33,528 nucleotides of DNA, taken from Nocardia cyriacigeorgica NBRC 100375 (GTDB lineage Bacteria; Actinomycetota; Actinomycetes; Mycobacteriales; Mycobacteriaceae). The notes beneath the pieces are model-generated. The model made no database searches. It saw only the letters and a list, made by a program, of their open reading frames with translations, and was not told the origin of the DNA. The stretch is taken from contig NZ_BAFY01000155.1 of assembly GCF_000308555.1 (NCBI RefSeq), forward strand, positions 1 to 33,528. The letters run 5' to 3'. The position numbers and the translations under genes are program-made. This document shows positions 20,808 to 29,048 of the stretch, in pieces; the first letter of the stretch is position 1; each line of letters begins with the position of its first letter.

Positions 20808-21500
20808 TCAACGCGCCCACACCGTGGCGGCCTGCCTGCGCAGCGTCTCCACGGTGGCGCCGGGATCCGCGGTGTTGTAGACCGCGGATCCCGCGACGAA
20901 ACAATCGATACCGGCCTCGGCGGCCTGCTCGATGGTGTCGGCATTGATACCGCCGTCGATCTCCACCACCAGTCGCAGCTCCCCCGAGTCCACCAGCCGT
21001 CGCACCGTACGGGCCTTGTCCAGCACATGCGGAATGAAGGACTGCCCGCCGAAACCGGGCTCGACGCTCATCACCAGCAGCGTGTCGAAATCACGCAGGA
21101 TCTCCAGATACGGCTCGATCGGCGTATTCGGCTTCACCGACAGACCCGCCTTCGCCCCTGCCGCCCGGATATCGCGCGCCACCGCCACCGGGTCATCGGT
21201 GGCTTCCGCGTGGAAGGTCACGTTGTATGCGCCCGCCTCCGCATACGGCGGCGCCCAGCGGCCCGGATCCTCGATCATCAGATGACAGTCCAGCGGAATG
21301 TCGGTGGCCTTCAACAGGCTCTCCACCACCGGCAACCCCAATGTCAGGTTCGGCACGAAATGCGCGTCCATCACATCGACATGCAGCCAGTCGGCAGTGG
21401 ACACGGCATTCGCCTCGTCCGCGAGATGAGCGAAATCGGCGGAAAGGATCGACGGGGCGATCATCGGGGACTCGGGGCGGGAGAACGTCGGCGTGGACAC
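20808..21500 (-). CDS. rpe: Ribulose-phosphate 3-epimerase
   Basis: Interconverts ribulose 5-phosphate and xylulose 5-phosphate in the pentose phosphate pathway; ribulose 5-phosphate is also the substrate of RibBA nearby. The 230-residue TIM barrel shows [25 protein letters not shown] (Ala where Gly is usual after VMD), [26 protein letters not shown] and VAGSAVY. I chose GTG at 21498-21500: no Shine-Dalgarno is present, but TAAACT lies 8 bases upstream, as expected for a leaderless transcript. The ATG twelve codons later (21462-21464) also has no ribosome site. It is divergent from rsbW. In mycobacteria rpe follows rsmB directly; here sigF and a YjbR gene intervene. Confidence 0.96.
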   Translation of the reverse strand: MSTPTFSRPESPMIAPSILSADFAHLADEANAVSTADWLHVDVMDAHFVPNLTLGLPVVESLLKATDIPLDCHLMIEDPGRWAPPYAEAGAYNVTFHAEATDDPVAVARDIRAAGAKAGLSVKPNTPIEPYLEILRDFDTLLVMSVEPGFGGQSFIPHVLDKARTVRRLVDSGELRLVVEIDGGINADTIEQAAEAGIDCFVAGSAVYNTADPGATVETLRRQAATVWAR

Positions 21501-21508
21501 AAGGCGGG

Positions 21509-21514
21509 AGTTTA
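21509..21514 (-). promoter_or_regulatory. Candidate -10 of a leaderless rpe transcript
   Basis: TAAACT on the minus strand fits the actinobacterial TANNNT -10. It lies 8 bases before the GTG at 21500, so transcription would start at or next to the start codon. No clear -35 is seen, which is usual for this class. Confidence 0.5.
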
Positions 21515-21578
21515 AACCGGCGGTCGCCGCGACTGCGGGACGGGTCACAGCCGCGGTTGGGTTGCCGGGGCCAGGAGT

Positions 21579-21587
21579 GGGTAGCCT
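21579..21587 (+). promoter_or_regulatory. Candidate -10 of rsbW-sigF (TAGCCT or GGGTAG)
   Basis: TAGCCT (21582-21587) lies 6 bases before the GTG of rsbW, fitting a leaderless start. The overlapping GGGTAG (21579-21584), with GGTTG 14 bases upstream, instead resembles a SigF-type promoter, which would allow self-activation. Sequence alone does not decide between them. Confidence 0.45.
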
Positions 21588-21593
21588 CATGGC

Positions 21594-22016
21594 GTGATCA
21601 ACATTTCGGCGGAACAGGGGCTCTACAGCACCCCGGTGGAGATTCGGGTCGCTGCATCGGTCAGTCAGTTGCCGATCGTGCGCGGGCTCGCCGAAACGCT
21701 GGTCCTGCTCAGCGATTTCACCCTGGACGAAGTGGCCGACATTCGGCTGGCCGTGGACGAGGTGTGCTCGGCCCTGATCGCGGTTGCCGCACCCGAGAGC
21801 AGTCTGCACTGCCGGTTCACCGTGGGCGATCTCGAACTGCAGGTCCGGGTCTCCGGCGTCGCCGCCGAAGAGGGCCTGCCCGACCAGCGCAGCTTCGGCT
21901 GGCATGTGCTTCGGACTCTCACCGATTCGGTGGAAGCCACCCAGGATCCCTTCGATCCGGCCGTCTCCGGGTACCCCACGACGGTCGAATTCCGTCGCGT
22001 CCGGGGGAAGGCGTAG
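21594..22016 (+). CDS. rsbW: Anti-sigma-F factor (RsbW/UsfX type)
   Basis: Binds and inhibits the sigma factor encoded immediately downstream; release usually requires an anti-anti-sigma partner, not found in this window. The 140-residue protein is a histidine-kinase-like ATPase domain, with the N-box helix [14 protein letters not shown] and the [11 protein letters not shown] segment. Both closely match mycobacterial UsfX, including the absence of the classical Asn in the N-box. The start is GTG 21594; AGGAG lies 16 bases upstream, too far for normal use. ATG at 21589 opens only a two-codon frame (ATG GCG TGA) overlapping this GTG. Its stop shares a base with the sigF GTG (TAGTG). Confidence 0.9.
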   Translation: MINISAEQGLYSTPVEIRVAASVSQLPIVRGLAETLVLLSDFTLDEVADIRLAVDEVCSALIAVAAPESSLHCRFTVGDLELQVRVSGVAAEEGLPDQRSFGWHVLRTLTDSVEATQDPFDPAVSGYPTTVEFRRVRGKA

Positions 22017-22927
22017 TGCGCGACGAGGACACCGTGCTCGACCCCGCAGACAACGACGGTGCTCCCGAGACGACCGACCAGCCCGAATCCGCCGGCCCCA
22101 CCGACCAGGCCCCCGACGGCGCCGAGCAGCCCACCGGCACCGACGAGGAAACCATCGAAACGGCGAGCCAGGTCTCCGGCTACGACGATGTCGCGGCGCT
22201 GTTCACCCGGTTGGCCGCCACCGAGGCGGGTACCGATGCCTACACGTCCCTGCGTGACGAGCTGATCAACCGGTGCATCCCGCTCGCCGACCACATCGCC
22301 CGCAAGTTCAGCGGACGCGGGGAACCCTTCGACGACCTCACCCAGGTCGCGCGCGTCGGACTGGTGCACGCGGTGGACCGGTTCGATGTCGAACGCGGCT
22401 CGAACTTCCTGTCCTTCGCCGTGCCCACCATCATGGGTGAGGTCCGCCGCTATTTCCGGGACAACACCTGGGCGATGCGGGTGCCGCGACGGGTCAAGGA
22501 AACCCATCTGCGCATCGGCGCCGCGGTCGACTCGCTCTCCCAGACGCTGGGCCGCTCGCCCACCGCCAAGGAGATCGCCGCCGAACTCGACGTCGACCCC
22601 GACGAGGTCACCCAGGCCGTCATCGCCGGCAACGCCTACCAGCCCACCTCCATCGACGCGGCCTCCGCGGGACGCGATACCGACGCCTCGCTGCTCGACA
22701 CCCTCGGCGAAGAGGAATCCCAGTTCGACCGGGTGGAGGAATACGTCGCCATCCGGCCGCTGCTGGACGGGCTGCCCGAACGCGAACGCCGGATCCTCAC
22801 CATGCGGTTCTTCGAGTCCATGACCCAGACCCAGATCGCGCAGCAGATGGGCATCTCACAGATGCATGTCTCGCGCATCCTGGCGAAAACCCTTGCCCGG
22901 CTGCGGGAGCAGTCCGCGCGGGAGTAG
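22016..22927 (+). CDS. sigF: RNA polymerase sigma factor SigF (SigB/F/G family)
   Basis: Alternative sigma factor of the general stress/sporulation class that redirects RNA polymerase to stress and stationary-phase promoters. The 303-residue protein has region 2 ([29 protein letters not shown] to [13 protein letters not shown]), region 3 ([19 protein letters not shown]) and region 4 ([37 protein letters not shown]). It is longer than mycobacterial SigF by about 40 residues because of an acidic, Gly/Pro/Thr-rich N-terminal extension (1-55). Start GTG 22016 overlaps the rsbW stop by one base, with GGGGGAAGG upstream. Its stop abuts the stop of the opposing YjbR-like gene with no terminator between. 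Confidence 0.95.
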   Translation: MRDEDTVLDPADNDGAPETTDQPESAGPTDQAPDGAEQPTGTDEETIETASQVSGYDDVAALFTRLAATEAGTDAYTSLRDELINRCIPLADHIARKFSGRGEPFDDLTQVARVGLVHAVDRFDVERGSNFLSFAVPTIMGEVRRYFRDNTWAMRVPRRVKETHLRIGAAVDSLSQTLGRSPTAKEIAAELDVDPDEVTQAVIAGNAYQPTSIDAASAGRDTDASLLDTLGEEESQFDRVEEYVAIRPLLDGLPERERRILTMRFFESMTQTQIAQQMGISQMHVSRILAKTLARLREQSARE

Positions 22928-23275
22928 TCAGCCGGCGCGTTCGCGCTCCTTGCGCAATTTCGCCGGCGCCGACAACCACCAGGCCGCATCCAGCAACTCC
23001 CGCAGCTGGTCGAGGTCGACCCGGTCGAGGTCGATGAGAATGTAGGGGTAGCCGTCGTAGTGCGCGGTGGTGTAGTACGCCGGGTCCCCCGAGGCCAGCA
23101 ACGCCTCCTTCTCCTCCGGATCACACAGCAACACCAGCCCGCCCTCGGCCTCCACCCGCAGCCGCGCGAACCCTTTCTTGCCCACCTTCAACGCGGGCCC
23201 ACGCCACCAGGTCGACTCCTCGACGCCCGGCAACTGCGTCGCCAGCGCCACCACGCCTGCCCAATCGATCGCCAT
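22928..23275 (-). CDS. YjbR/MmcQ-family protein
   Basis: Small cytoplasmic protein of 115 residues in the YjbR (DUF419) family, which has a CyaY-like alpha/beta fold and no established biochemical role; some members are proposed to bind DNA. Recognisable are the VEESTWWRGPALKVGKKGFARLR segment, LLCDPEEKEALLASGDPAYYTTAHYDGYPYILI, and a C-terminal helix with the usual AWWLSAPAKLRK. The ATG at 23273-23275 is the only sensible start; the ribosome site is weak. Its stop directly abuts the sigF stop. A GCATGCG/CGCATGC inverted repeat (23298-23328) lies 23 bases upstream of the start and may be an operator. Confidence 0.85.
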   Translation of the reverse strand: MAIDWAGVVALATQLPGVEESTWWRGPALKVGKKGFARLRVEAEGGLVLLCDPEEKEALLASGDPAYYTTAHYDGYPYILIDLDRVDLDQLRELLDAAWWLSAPAKLRKERERAG

Positions 23276-23480
23276 ACCGTTCAGTGTGCCCCGCACAGCA
23301 TGCGTCGACTTGGACGAATGTCGCATGCGGTATCGCCTGATCTGCCGGTCCGGGCGGCTCGACCTCGATCGGCAGTCGGCCCGGTCGGTGCGGTGACGGT
23401 GTGGCACACGCTGGGCGCCCGGGCCGGTCCGCCGCGATCCTTGGCGACGGCACCCGCCCGAGCCCGAGCGCAATCCCCTC

Positions 23481-25532
23481 CTACAGCGGTTTCTGGAGCG
23501 CCGCCAGGAACATCGCGTCGGTTCCGTGGCGATGCGGCCAGAGCTGGGCGCCCGGGCCGGGGCCGAGCTCCGGTACGCCGGGGACCAATTCGCGGGTGTC
23601 GAGCTGAACGGCGCCGGTGCGGCGGACGGCGTCGGCGACCACGGCCACGGTTTCCGGCAGATGCGGCGAGCAGGTCGAGTAGACGACCACCCCGCCGGGG
23701 CGCAGCAGCTCCCAGGCGGCGGCCAGCAATTCGCGTTGCAGGACAACCAGTTCGGCGACGTCGGCGGGCGTGCGACGCCAGCGGGCTTCCGGGCGACGGC
23801 GTAGCGCACCCAGGCCCGTGCAGGGTGCGTCGACCAGAATGCGGTCGTAACCGGGAGCCAGTCCGCTGTCGCGGCCGTCGGCCACGTGCACGCGGACCGG
23901 GAGATCGGCGGTGGCTTTCCGGACGAGTTCGGCGCGGTGTTCGGCCGGCTCCACCGCGTCCACCTGGAACCCGTCGATAGCGGCGAGGGCGCCGAGCAGC
24001 GCCGCTTTACCGCCGGGGCCCGCGCACAGGTCGAGCCAGCGGCCGTTGTCGGGACCGTCGAGCTTGGCACGGGTGAGGGCGAGCGCGACCAGCTGGCTGC
24101 CTTCGTCCTGCACGGCGGCCATACCTTCGCGCACCGGCTCCAGCTTGCCGGGATCACCGCCCTCCAGATACACCGCATACGGCGACCAGCGGCCCTCCTC
24201 GCCGCCGGTGACCAGCGCCAGTTCTTCGGCGGTGATATCGCCGGGCCTGGCCACCAGATGCACAGCGGGGCGTGCGTCGTCCGCGGCGAGGGCGTCGGCG
24301 AGTTCGGCCGCGTCCGCGCCGAGCGCGTCGGCGAAGGCCTGCGCGATCCACGTCGGATGCGCGTACTCGAACGCCAGATGGCCGACCGGGTCACGCGGGG
24401 CGAGCAGCTCGATCCATTCGGCGGCATCACGCTCGCCCGCTCGCCGCAGCACAGCATTGACGAAACCGGCTTTGCCCGAACCGAATTCGGCTCGCGCCAG
24501 CGCCACCGAGGTGTCCACGGCGGCGTGCGCGCCGATGCGGGTGCGCAGCAGCTGGTAGACGCCCAGGCGCAGGATGTCGAGTAGCGGGCCGTCGATATCG
24601 GCGACGTCGCGTCCGGCGCATTCGGCGATCACCGCATCCAGCACACCCTGCGCACGGCATGCGCCGTAACCGAGCTCGGTGGCCAGCGCCGCGTCCCGCC
24701 CCTCGAGTCTGCGTTCGCGCAGCAACCCGGGCAGCACCAGGTTGGCGTAGGCGTCGCGTTCGCGCACCGCTCGCAAGGTCTCGAGAGCGACCTCCCGCGC
24801 CGGATCGACAGTCGGCCGACGCCCACTCCGATCCTGCGCCCGCCCGCCTGTCGCCCCGCGCGGGCCGCCGGTATTCCGGCGGCCACCGGAGTCTGCCCGA
24901 GCTGCACCGCGCCCGCGGCCCGAGCTGTCGGAGGCACGTCGCTGACCGAAGCGTTCCCCCGTCCCCGATCCACCACCGCGACCCGAACCGCCCGGACCAC
25001 GGCGATCTCCCGCCTGCGATCCTCCACCCGAGCCGCGAGAACCACGGTCACCAAAACGTTCACCCGCCCGCGCTGCGCCCCGCCCGCCGCCCGAACCACG
25101 TTGGTCACCAGGGCGTTCACCGGCTCGCGAGGCGCCGCGTCCCTGGCTCGAGCCATCGGCACCACGGTGCTCACCGGAGCGATCGCGCGCCTGCGCTGCG
25201 CCTCGACCCGAGCCCGGGCTGCCTGAGCCACGGCGATCATCGAACCGCCCGCCTGCTGGCGATGCGCCCCGTCCAGATCCCGAGCCGCCCGAACCCCCGC
25301 GGCCACCGAACCGCTCGCCGGACTGCGGTCTTCCACGTCCACCGCTCGACGAATCCCGGTTCCCGGTCGCGCGCCGCGCTGCACCGTTGCGGTGCTCGCC
25401 GGAACCCCGAGCGCCGGAACCCCGAGCGGAATCCCCAGGCATCGTGGATCGTTCGCCCCGCCCGGGACCACCCGCAGGCTTGTCGCGACGACGCTCGTCG
25501 CCGCCGGAACGGTCGCGATCGTTGTCGTTCAT
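23481..25532 (-). CDS. rsmB: RsmB 16S rRNA C967 methyltransferase with RGG-rich N-terminal extension
   Basis: Methylates cytosine 967 of 16S rRNA using S-adenosylmethionine. The C-terminal 440 residues are a normal RsmB: a NusB-like RNA-binding domain (about 243-370) and a Rossmann methyltransferase (about 420-683), with CAGPGGK at 503-509, DAPC at 568-571 and the catalytic STC at 619-621. Ahead of it lie about 240 residues of disordered Gly/Arg/Ser-rich sequence. GRG motifs recur at 65, 87, 109, 131 and 150, a near-exact 22-residue period. Usual RsmB is about 430-470 residues long. The ATG at 25530-25532 overlaps the fmt stop (ATGA), and the frame stays open throughout, so the extension is probably translated. 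It could bind RNA or tether the enzyme to pre-ribosomes. Confidence 0.95.
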   Translation of the reverse strand: MNDNDRDRSGGDERRRDKPAGGPGRGERSTMPGDSARGSGARGSGEHRNGAARRATGNRDSSSGGRGRPQSGERFGGRGGSGGSGSGRGASPAGGRFDDRRGSGSPGSGRGAAQARDRSGEHRGADGSSQGRGASRAGERPGDQRGSGGGRGAARAGERFGDRGSRGSGGGSQAGDRRGPGGSGRGGGSGTGERFGQRRASDSSGRGRGAARADSGGRRNTGGPRGATGGRAQDRSGRRPTVDPAREVALETLRAVRERDAYANLVLPGLLRERRLEGRDAALATELGYGACRAQGVLDAVIAECAGRDVADIDGPLLDILRLGVYQLLRTRIGAHAAVDTSVALARAEFGSGKAGFVNAVLRRAGERDAAEWIELLAPRDPVGHLAFEYAHPTWIAQAFADALGADAAELADALAADDARPAVHLVARPGDITAEELALVTGGEEGRWSPYAVYLEGGDPGKLEPVREGMAAVQDEGSQLVALALTRAKLDGPDNGRWLDLCAGPGGKAALLGALAAIDGFQVDAVEPAEHRAELVRKATADLPVRVHVADGRDSGLAPGYDRILVDAPCTGLGALRRRPEARWRRTPADVAELVVLQRELLAAAWELLRPGGVVVYSTCSPHLPETVAVVADAVRRTGAVQLDTRELVPGVPELGPGPGAQLWPHRHGTDAMFLAALQKPL
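24858..25340 (-). repeat. 66-bp imperfect coding tandem repeat in rsmB
   Basis: The first four intervals encode GRGA-x-x-AG-x-RFG-x-x-RGSG-type units of 22, 22, 22 and 19 residues; later units drift. The repeat is in frame and each unit differs at DNA level, so it is an old, selected or drifting repeat rather than a fresh expansion. Confidence 0.8.
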
Positions 25533-26452
25533 TCGACCACCGCGCCCGGCTGGAGGCGGGCGCCGCGGGCCCAGTCGAGGGCGGCCATCATGCGTTTACC
25601 TTGGGGCTGCACCTGATTCAGACGGACAGCGGTCGTCGCGGTCCCGACGTAGACACCGGTCTTGCGGACCTCGATGTGCCGCTCGGGCAGCTCGTCCTCG
25701 ACCAGTTCGACCGGGCCGAGCTTGAGCCGGTTGCCCGCGACGACGGTCCAGGCGCCGGGTGCGGGGGTGACGGCACGGATGCGGCGGCTGATGGCGAGGG
25801 CGGGCTGATCCCAGCGGACCCGCGCGGCCTCCACCGCGAGTTTCGGCGCGTAGGACACACCCTCGGTAGGCTGCGGAACCGCTTGCAGGGTCCCGTCTTC
25901 CACGCCGTCGAGGGTCTTCTCCAGCAGGACCGCACCGCTGTCGGCGAGCCGATCCAGCAGCTCACCCGCGGTATCGGTGACGGCGATGCGTTCGGTCACC
26001 ACACCGAAGACCGGGCCGGTGTCGAGTCCGGCCTCGATCTGGAAGGTGGAGGCGCCGGTGAATTCGTCGCCCGCGTCGATGGCCGCCTGCACCGGGGCCG
26101 CACCCCGCCAGGCGGGCAGCAGGGAGAAATGCAGGTTGATCCAGCCGTAGCGCGGAATGTCGAGCACTTGTTGCGGCAGCAGCGCGCCGTAGGCCACCAC
26201 CGGGCAGCAGTCGGGCGCCAATTCGGTGAGCTGGGCGACGAATTCGGGATCGGCGGGACGCGCGGGGGTGAGCACCGGGATGCCGTGTTCGTCGGCCAGC
26301 TTGCCCACCGGCGACCGGGTGACCTTGCGCCCACGTCCGGCGACGGCGTCGGGCCTGGTGATCACCGCGACCACCTCATGGCGTGCGGAGTCGATGAACC
26401 GCCGCAGCGACGGCACCGCGGGTTCGGGGGTGCCCGCGAACACGATCCGCAT
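25529..26452 (-). CDS. fmt: Methionyl-tRNA formyltransferase
   Basis: Formylates initiator methionyl-tRNA with 10-formyl-tetrahydrofolate. The 307-residue protein has the catalytic triad at the same positions as in E. coli: N106 and H108 in [18 protein letters not shown], and D144 in EAGLDTGP. The N-terminal [16 protein letters not shown] and the [11 protein letters not shown] loop are typical; the C-terminal tRNA-binding domain follows from about residue 205. ATG 26450-26452 shares a base with the def TGA (TGATG), and its own stop overlaps the rsmB start (ATGA). def-fmt-rsmB is thus a tightly coupled operon for N-terminal formylation, deformylation and rRNA modification. Confidence 0.98.
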   Translation of the reverse strand: MRIVFAGTPEPAVPSLRRFIDSARHEVVAVITRPDAVAGRGRKVTRSPVGKLADEHGIPVLTPARPADPEFVAQLTELAPDCCPVVAYGALLPQQVLDIPRYGWINLHFSLLPAWRGAAPVQAAIDAGDEFTGASTFQIEAGLDTGPVFGVVTERIAVTDTAGELLDRLADSGAVLLEKTLDGVEDGTLQAVPQPTEGVSYAPKLAVEAARVRWDQPALAISRRIRAVTPAPGAWTVVAGNRLKLGPVELVEDELPERHIEVRKTGVYVGTATTAVRLNQVQPQGKRMMAALDWARGARLQPGAVVE

Positions 26453-26994
26453 CAGCGGCTCCGCTCGGCGACCGACCGGCTGGGGCGCACCGTGATCCCG
26501 GCGGCGAACCAGTCCGATTCGCGAATCGAGCGCATCGCGTCCTTGCGGTCGGCGGGCTCGAGCCGGTCGATGAACAGCACGCCGTCGAGGTGATCGGTCT
26601 CATGCTGCACACAGCGCGCCAGCAGCCCCTCGGCATCGAACTCGACCGGCGCACCGGTCATATCCACGCCGGTGGCCCGCACCCGAAGCGCGCGGCGGGT
26701 GTCATAGCGCAGGCCGGGGATCGACAGGCAGCCCTCCGGCCCGATCTGTTCCTCCTCGCCGAGCACCGTCCAGCTGGGATTGACCAGGTGGCCAGCGGCG
26801 TCGCCGGTGTCGTAGACGAACACCCGCAACCCGACCCCGATCTGCGGAGCGGCCATGCCCACCCCGCCGTCGTCGTGCATGGTCTCGGTGAGATCGGTGA
26901 CCAGCTGCCGCAGCTCACGATCGAATTCGGTGACCTCCGCCGCGCGAGCTCGCAGGATGGGGTCGCCGAACAGGCGAACGGGCTGAATGGTCAC
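26452..26994 (-). CDS. def: Peptide deformylase
   Basis: Removes the N-formyl group from nascent proteins; a metalloenzyme. All three motifs are present in the 180-residue protein: GVGMAAPQ (44-51), EGCLS with metal ligand C89, and QHETDH with ligands H131 and H135 and catalytic E132. The start is GTG 26992-26994, with GGGAG 6 bases upstream. A TAGAAT word (27033-27038, minus strand) about 40 bases upstream may be its -10. In M. tuberculosis def lies far from fmt, whereas here they overlap, as in many other bacteria. It is the first gene of the def-fmt-rsmB operon. Confidence 0.97.
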   Translation of the reverse strand: MTIQPVRLFGDPILRARAAEVTEFDRELRQLVTDLTETMHDDGGVGMAAPQIGVGLRVFVYDTGDAAGHLVNPSWTVLGEEEQIGPEGCLSIPGLRYDTRRALRVRATGVDMTGAPVEFDAEGLLARCVQHETDHLDGVLFIDRLEPADRKDAMRSIRESDWFAAGITVRPSRSVAERSR

Positions 26995-27151
26995 GGCGGC
27001 TCCCGGGAGTACGGAGGAAAGTCGGTCGCCCCATTCTAGAGAGCACGCCGGGCCTGCCGGAGATCCCGGATGCCGCGACCGATTGCTGGTACAAATCCGG
27101 TGCGGTCCGGGCGGGGTGTCGAGCCCTCCGTCCGGCCGTCTCCCGCTCGGC

Positions 27152-28144
27152 TCAGATATTGCCGCCGATGACGACCTGCGGGATGCCGGTACCGAGCTGC
27201 ACGGGCTCGCACACCGGGGTGGGCGCCGTTGCCGGATCGAGAGCTTCCAGCAACAGCTGCATCACGAACGGGTCGTACACCATGTGGAAGTGACCGGTCA
27301 GGTTGGCCGGGCAGCGATCCTGGATCACGACGTTCTCCGCGCCGGGGCCGTGCAGGGCGATGTTCTCGAACGGCTGGATCATCTCGTCGACGCGGCTGCC
27401 GATGGTCACGTAGTGCACGCCGGGCACGGTGTCGCCGCCGGCGTTCAGTTCCAGCATGACCGGCGAGCCCTGCGCTTGCTGCACCGCCGCCAGCGAGGTG
27501 ACCTGCGCGAACGCCTCCAGCACGCCCGGAATCGCCTGCGCGATCGGCACCAGCCCGTACATCACCCCGCCGTAGCTGGGCGAGGCCAGCCCGACCCAGC
27601 GGCCCACGTTCGGGGCTCCGCCGAGCTTGTTGATGTAGTAGCGGGTGACGTTGGCGCCCTGCGAGAAGCCGACCAGATCGACCTTCTCGGCGCCGGTCGC
27701 GGCGAGCACCTGATCGACGAAGCCGCCGATCTGATGCGCGCTCAGCCGCAGGTCCTCGGTGCCGAAGCTGACCGCGCCGGGCTTACCGCCGTAGTTGAGC
27801 GCGAACACGCAGTACCCTTCGGACGCCAGCAGCGGCGCGATGGCCGACCAGTCGGAATAGGCGCTGGCGTCGGTGCCGTGGGCCAGGATGACCGGGCGCG
27901 GATGGGCGGGCGTCGGGGTACAGCCGAAATCATTGGTGCGCTCCGGGACGGCGTCCGGATGCGATTTCATGTACAGCGCGGCGGCCAGATGGTCCGGTTG
28001 CGGCGGCGCCGACGCGGTCGGTACCAGCGGCGGCCGGTATCCGGGCGGCTGGGCCCCTGCCGACCCGGATAGTGCCGTCGCCGAACCGATGAGCACGGCG
28101 AGTGCCGCGAGGCCCGCGAGCGCGGCGCGACCCCGTTGTGACAT
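27152..28144 (-). CDS. Secreted lipase/esterase, class-2-lipase type
   Basis: Predicted extracellular alpha/beta hydrolase. The 330-residue precursor has a Sec signal peptide: SQRGR start, hydrophobic core about 8-25, likely cleavage after the AGA near residue 31. It has the oxyanion-hole segment VILAHGTDAS (85-94) and the nucleophile elbow GFSQG with S161. A candidate acid sits in SRVDEM and a candidate His in TGHFHMVYD near the end. Several cysteines suggest disulfides. Start ATG 28142-28144 fits the signal peptide; an ATG 11 codons earlier is open but adds an unhelpful leader. It lies 95 bases after padR, separated by a hairpin. The substrate could be a host or membrane lipid; this is unknown. 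Confidence 0.88.
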   Translation of the reverse strand: MSQRGRAALAGLAALAVLIGSATALSGSAGAQPPGYRPPLVPTASAPPQPDHLAAALYMKSHPDAVPERTNDFGCTPTPAHPRPVILAHGTDASAYSDWSAIAPLLASEGYCVFALNYGGKPGAVSFGTEDLRLSAHQIGGFVDQVLAATGAEKVDLVGFSQGANVTRYYINKLGGAPNVGRWVGLASPSYGGVMYGLVPIAQAIPGVLEAFAQVTSLAAVQQAQGSPVMLELNAGGDTVPGVHYVTIGSRVDEMIQPFENIALHGPGAENVVIQDRCPANLTGHFHMVYDPFVMQLLLEALDPATAPTPVCEPVQLGTGIPQVVIGGNI

Positions 28145-28219
28145 TCCCCGACCCCACAAACCGCGTGTTTGTTCCATATCACAATGATCTACCCGATCCG
28201 CGCGAAAAGCGCGCCCTGG

Positions 28220-28240
28220 ACGGGGTATTCACCACCCCGT
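28220..28240 (-). terminator. Hairpin at the padR stop codon
   Basis: Perfect 7-bp arms ACGGGGT/ACCCCGT with a 7-base loop begin at the last base of the padR stop codon. A smaller GC stem with a GAAAA loop follows at 28199-28213. Together they probably reduce read-through into the lipase gene. Confidence 0.5.
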
Positions 28241-28899
28241 TATTTTTCGGGGCTCTCGTCGTCGGCCAGGATGCGATAGAGCGAACGGCGGGCTTCGGTG
28301 AGCACATCGGCCGCCTTGGCCGCCTGCTCCGGTGTACCGGCAGCGGCCACCTGAGCGACCGCGCCCATGAGCTGCCCGACCAACGCGCGCAGATCCATCG
28401 CCTGCGCTCCGACGTCCTGCGTGACGTCGGCCCACGGGTCACCGAGCTCCTCGCGATGCTCCTCGACGTAGGTGGTGCCGGATTCGGTCAACTTGGCGGT
28501 TTTGCGGCCGGCGACCTTCTCGATGAGCACCAGGCCTTCGTCCTCCAGTTGCGCCAGCGCGGGGTAGATCGATCCCGGGCTCGGCCGCCACAGATCGTCG
28601 CTGCGCTCCCGGATCTGCTGGATGAGTTCGTAACCGTGCATGGGGCGTTCGGTCAGTAGCAGCAGGATGGCCGCGCGGACGTCACCGCGCCTGCCGCGAC
28701 CGCCGCGCCCACGTCCGCGGCCGAAACCGGGGCCGAAGCCCGGCCCGAAACCGGGACCGAATCCCGGGCCGAATTCCGGACCCCAGCCGTGCCGTCCGCC
28801 GCGTCGGAACTGTCCGCGGCGCGGGCCGCACTCGTCGAATCCGGGTCGTTGCCTGCCGCCGTGACGGCCATGTCCTCGATGCGTTTCTGCGTTTTCCAT
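28240..28899 (-). CDS. PadR-family regulator with Gly/Arg- and FGPG-rich N-terminus
   Basis: Winged-helix repressor of the PadR family. The 219-residue protein has the DNA-binding domain at about 73-155 (ILLLLTERPMHGYELIQQI, PSPGSIYPALAQLEDEGLV, KLTESG), followed by a helical dimerisation arm. Before it lie about 72 residues rich in Gly, Arg, His and Phe, including five GPGF units and a GRGRGRGG stretch. Many actinobacterial PadR proteins have a short Gly/His-rich head, but this repeat is striking. ATG 28897-28899 has GAGGAGG 7 bases upstream. A CGATATATCG palindrome lies 41 bases upstream of the start, so autoregulation is likely. Targets and ligand are unknown; the lipase is downstream. Confidence 0.92.
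   Translation of the reverse strand: MENAETHRGHGRHGGRQRPGFDECGPRRGQFRRGGRHGWGPEFGPGFGPGFGPGFGPGFGRGRGRGGRGRRGDVRAAILLLLTERPMHGYELIQQIRERSDDLWRPSPGSIYPALAQLEDEGLVLIEKVAGRKTAKLTESGTTYVEEHREELGDPWADVTQDVGAQAMDLRALVGQLMGAVAQVAAAGTPEQAAKAADVLTEARRSLYRILADDESPEK
28721..28780 (-). repeat. 12-bp coding tandem repeat in padR
   Basis: Five 12-bp units, each beginning CCGAA on the plus strand, encode consecutive Gly-Pro-Gly-Phe units. Third positions vary between units, so the amino-acid repeat is preserved while the DNA drifts. Confidence 0.85.
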
Positions 28900-28940
28900 G
28901 TCGAGCCTCCTCAGACTCCGATGTGTTTGAACACTATCAA

Positions 28941-28950
28941 CGATATATCG
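28941..28950. promoter_or_regulatory. CGATATATCG palindrome, likely PadR operator
   Basis: A perfect 10-bp AT-centred palindrome sits in a locally A/T-rich patch upstream of padR. A minus-strand TAGTGT -10-like word lies a few bases closer to the gene (28933-28938). Position and form fit autorepression. Confidence 0.55.
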
Positions 28951-28997
28951 GCAATCTATCCATGACAACCCTCCGCTCGAGATCTGCCGCACACCGC

Positions 28998-29034
28998 CGG
29001 CCCGCCCTCCGGTACTTCACCGGATAGCGGGCCG
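28998..29034 (-). terminator. Hairpin after tetR
   Basis: A 14-bp stem in two blocks (8 bp CGGCCCGC/GCGGGCCG and 6 bp TCCGGT/ACCGGA, separated by a 2x2 internal loop) closes a 5-base loop. It lies 14 bases past the tetR stop and upstream of padR. Confidence 0.65.
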
Positions 29035-29048
29035 ACACCGCCGACCGC

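Noticed and set aside
24858..25340. CRISPR-like repeat array
   Set aside because: The period is coding, in frame and degenerate, with no constant repeat and unique spacer pattern and no cas genes.
24629..25471. Alternative minus-strand frame overlapping the rsmB repeat
   Set aside because: The repeat makes every frame open. Only the rsmB frame joins a conserved domain and is coupled to fmt.
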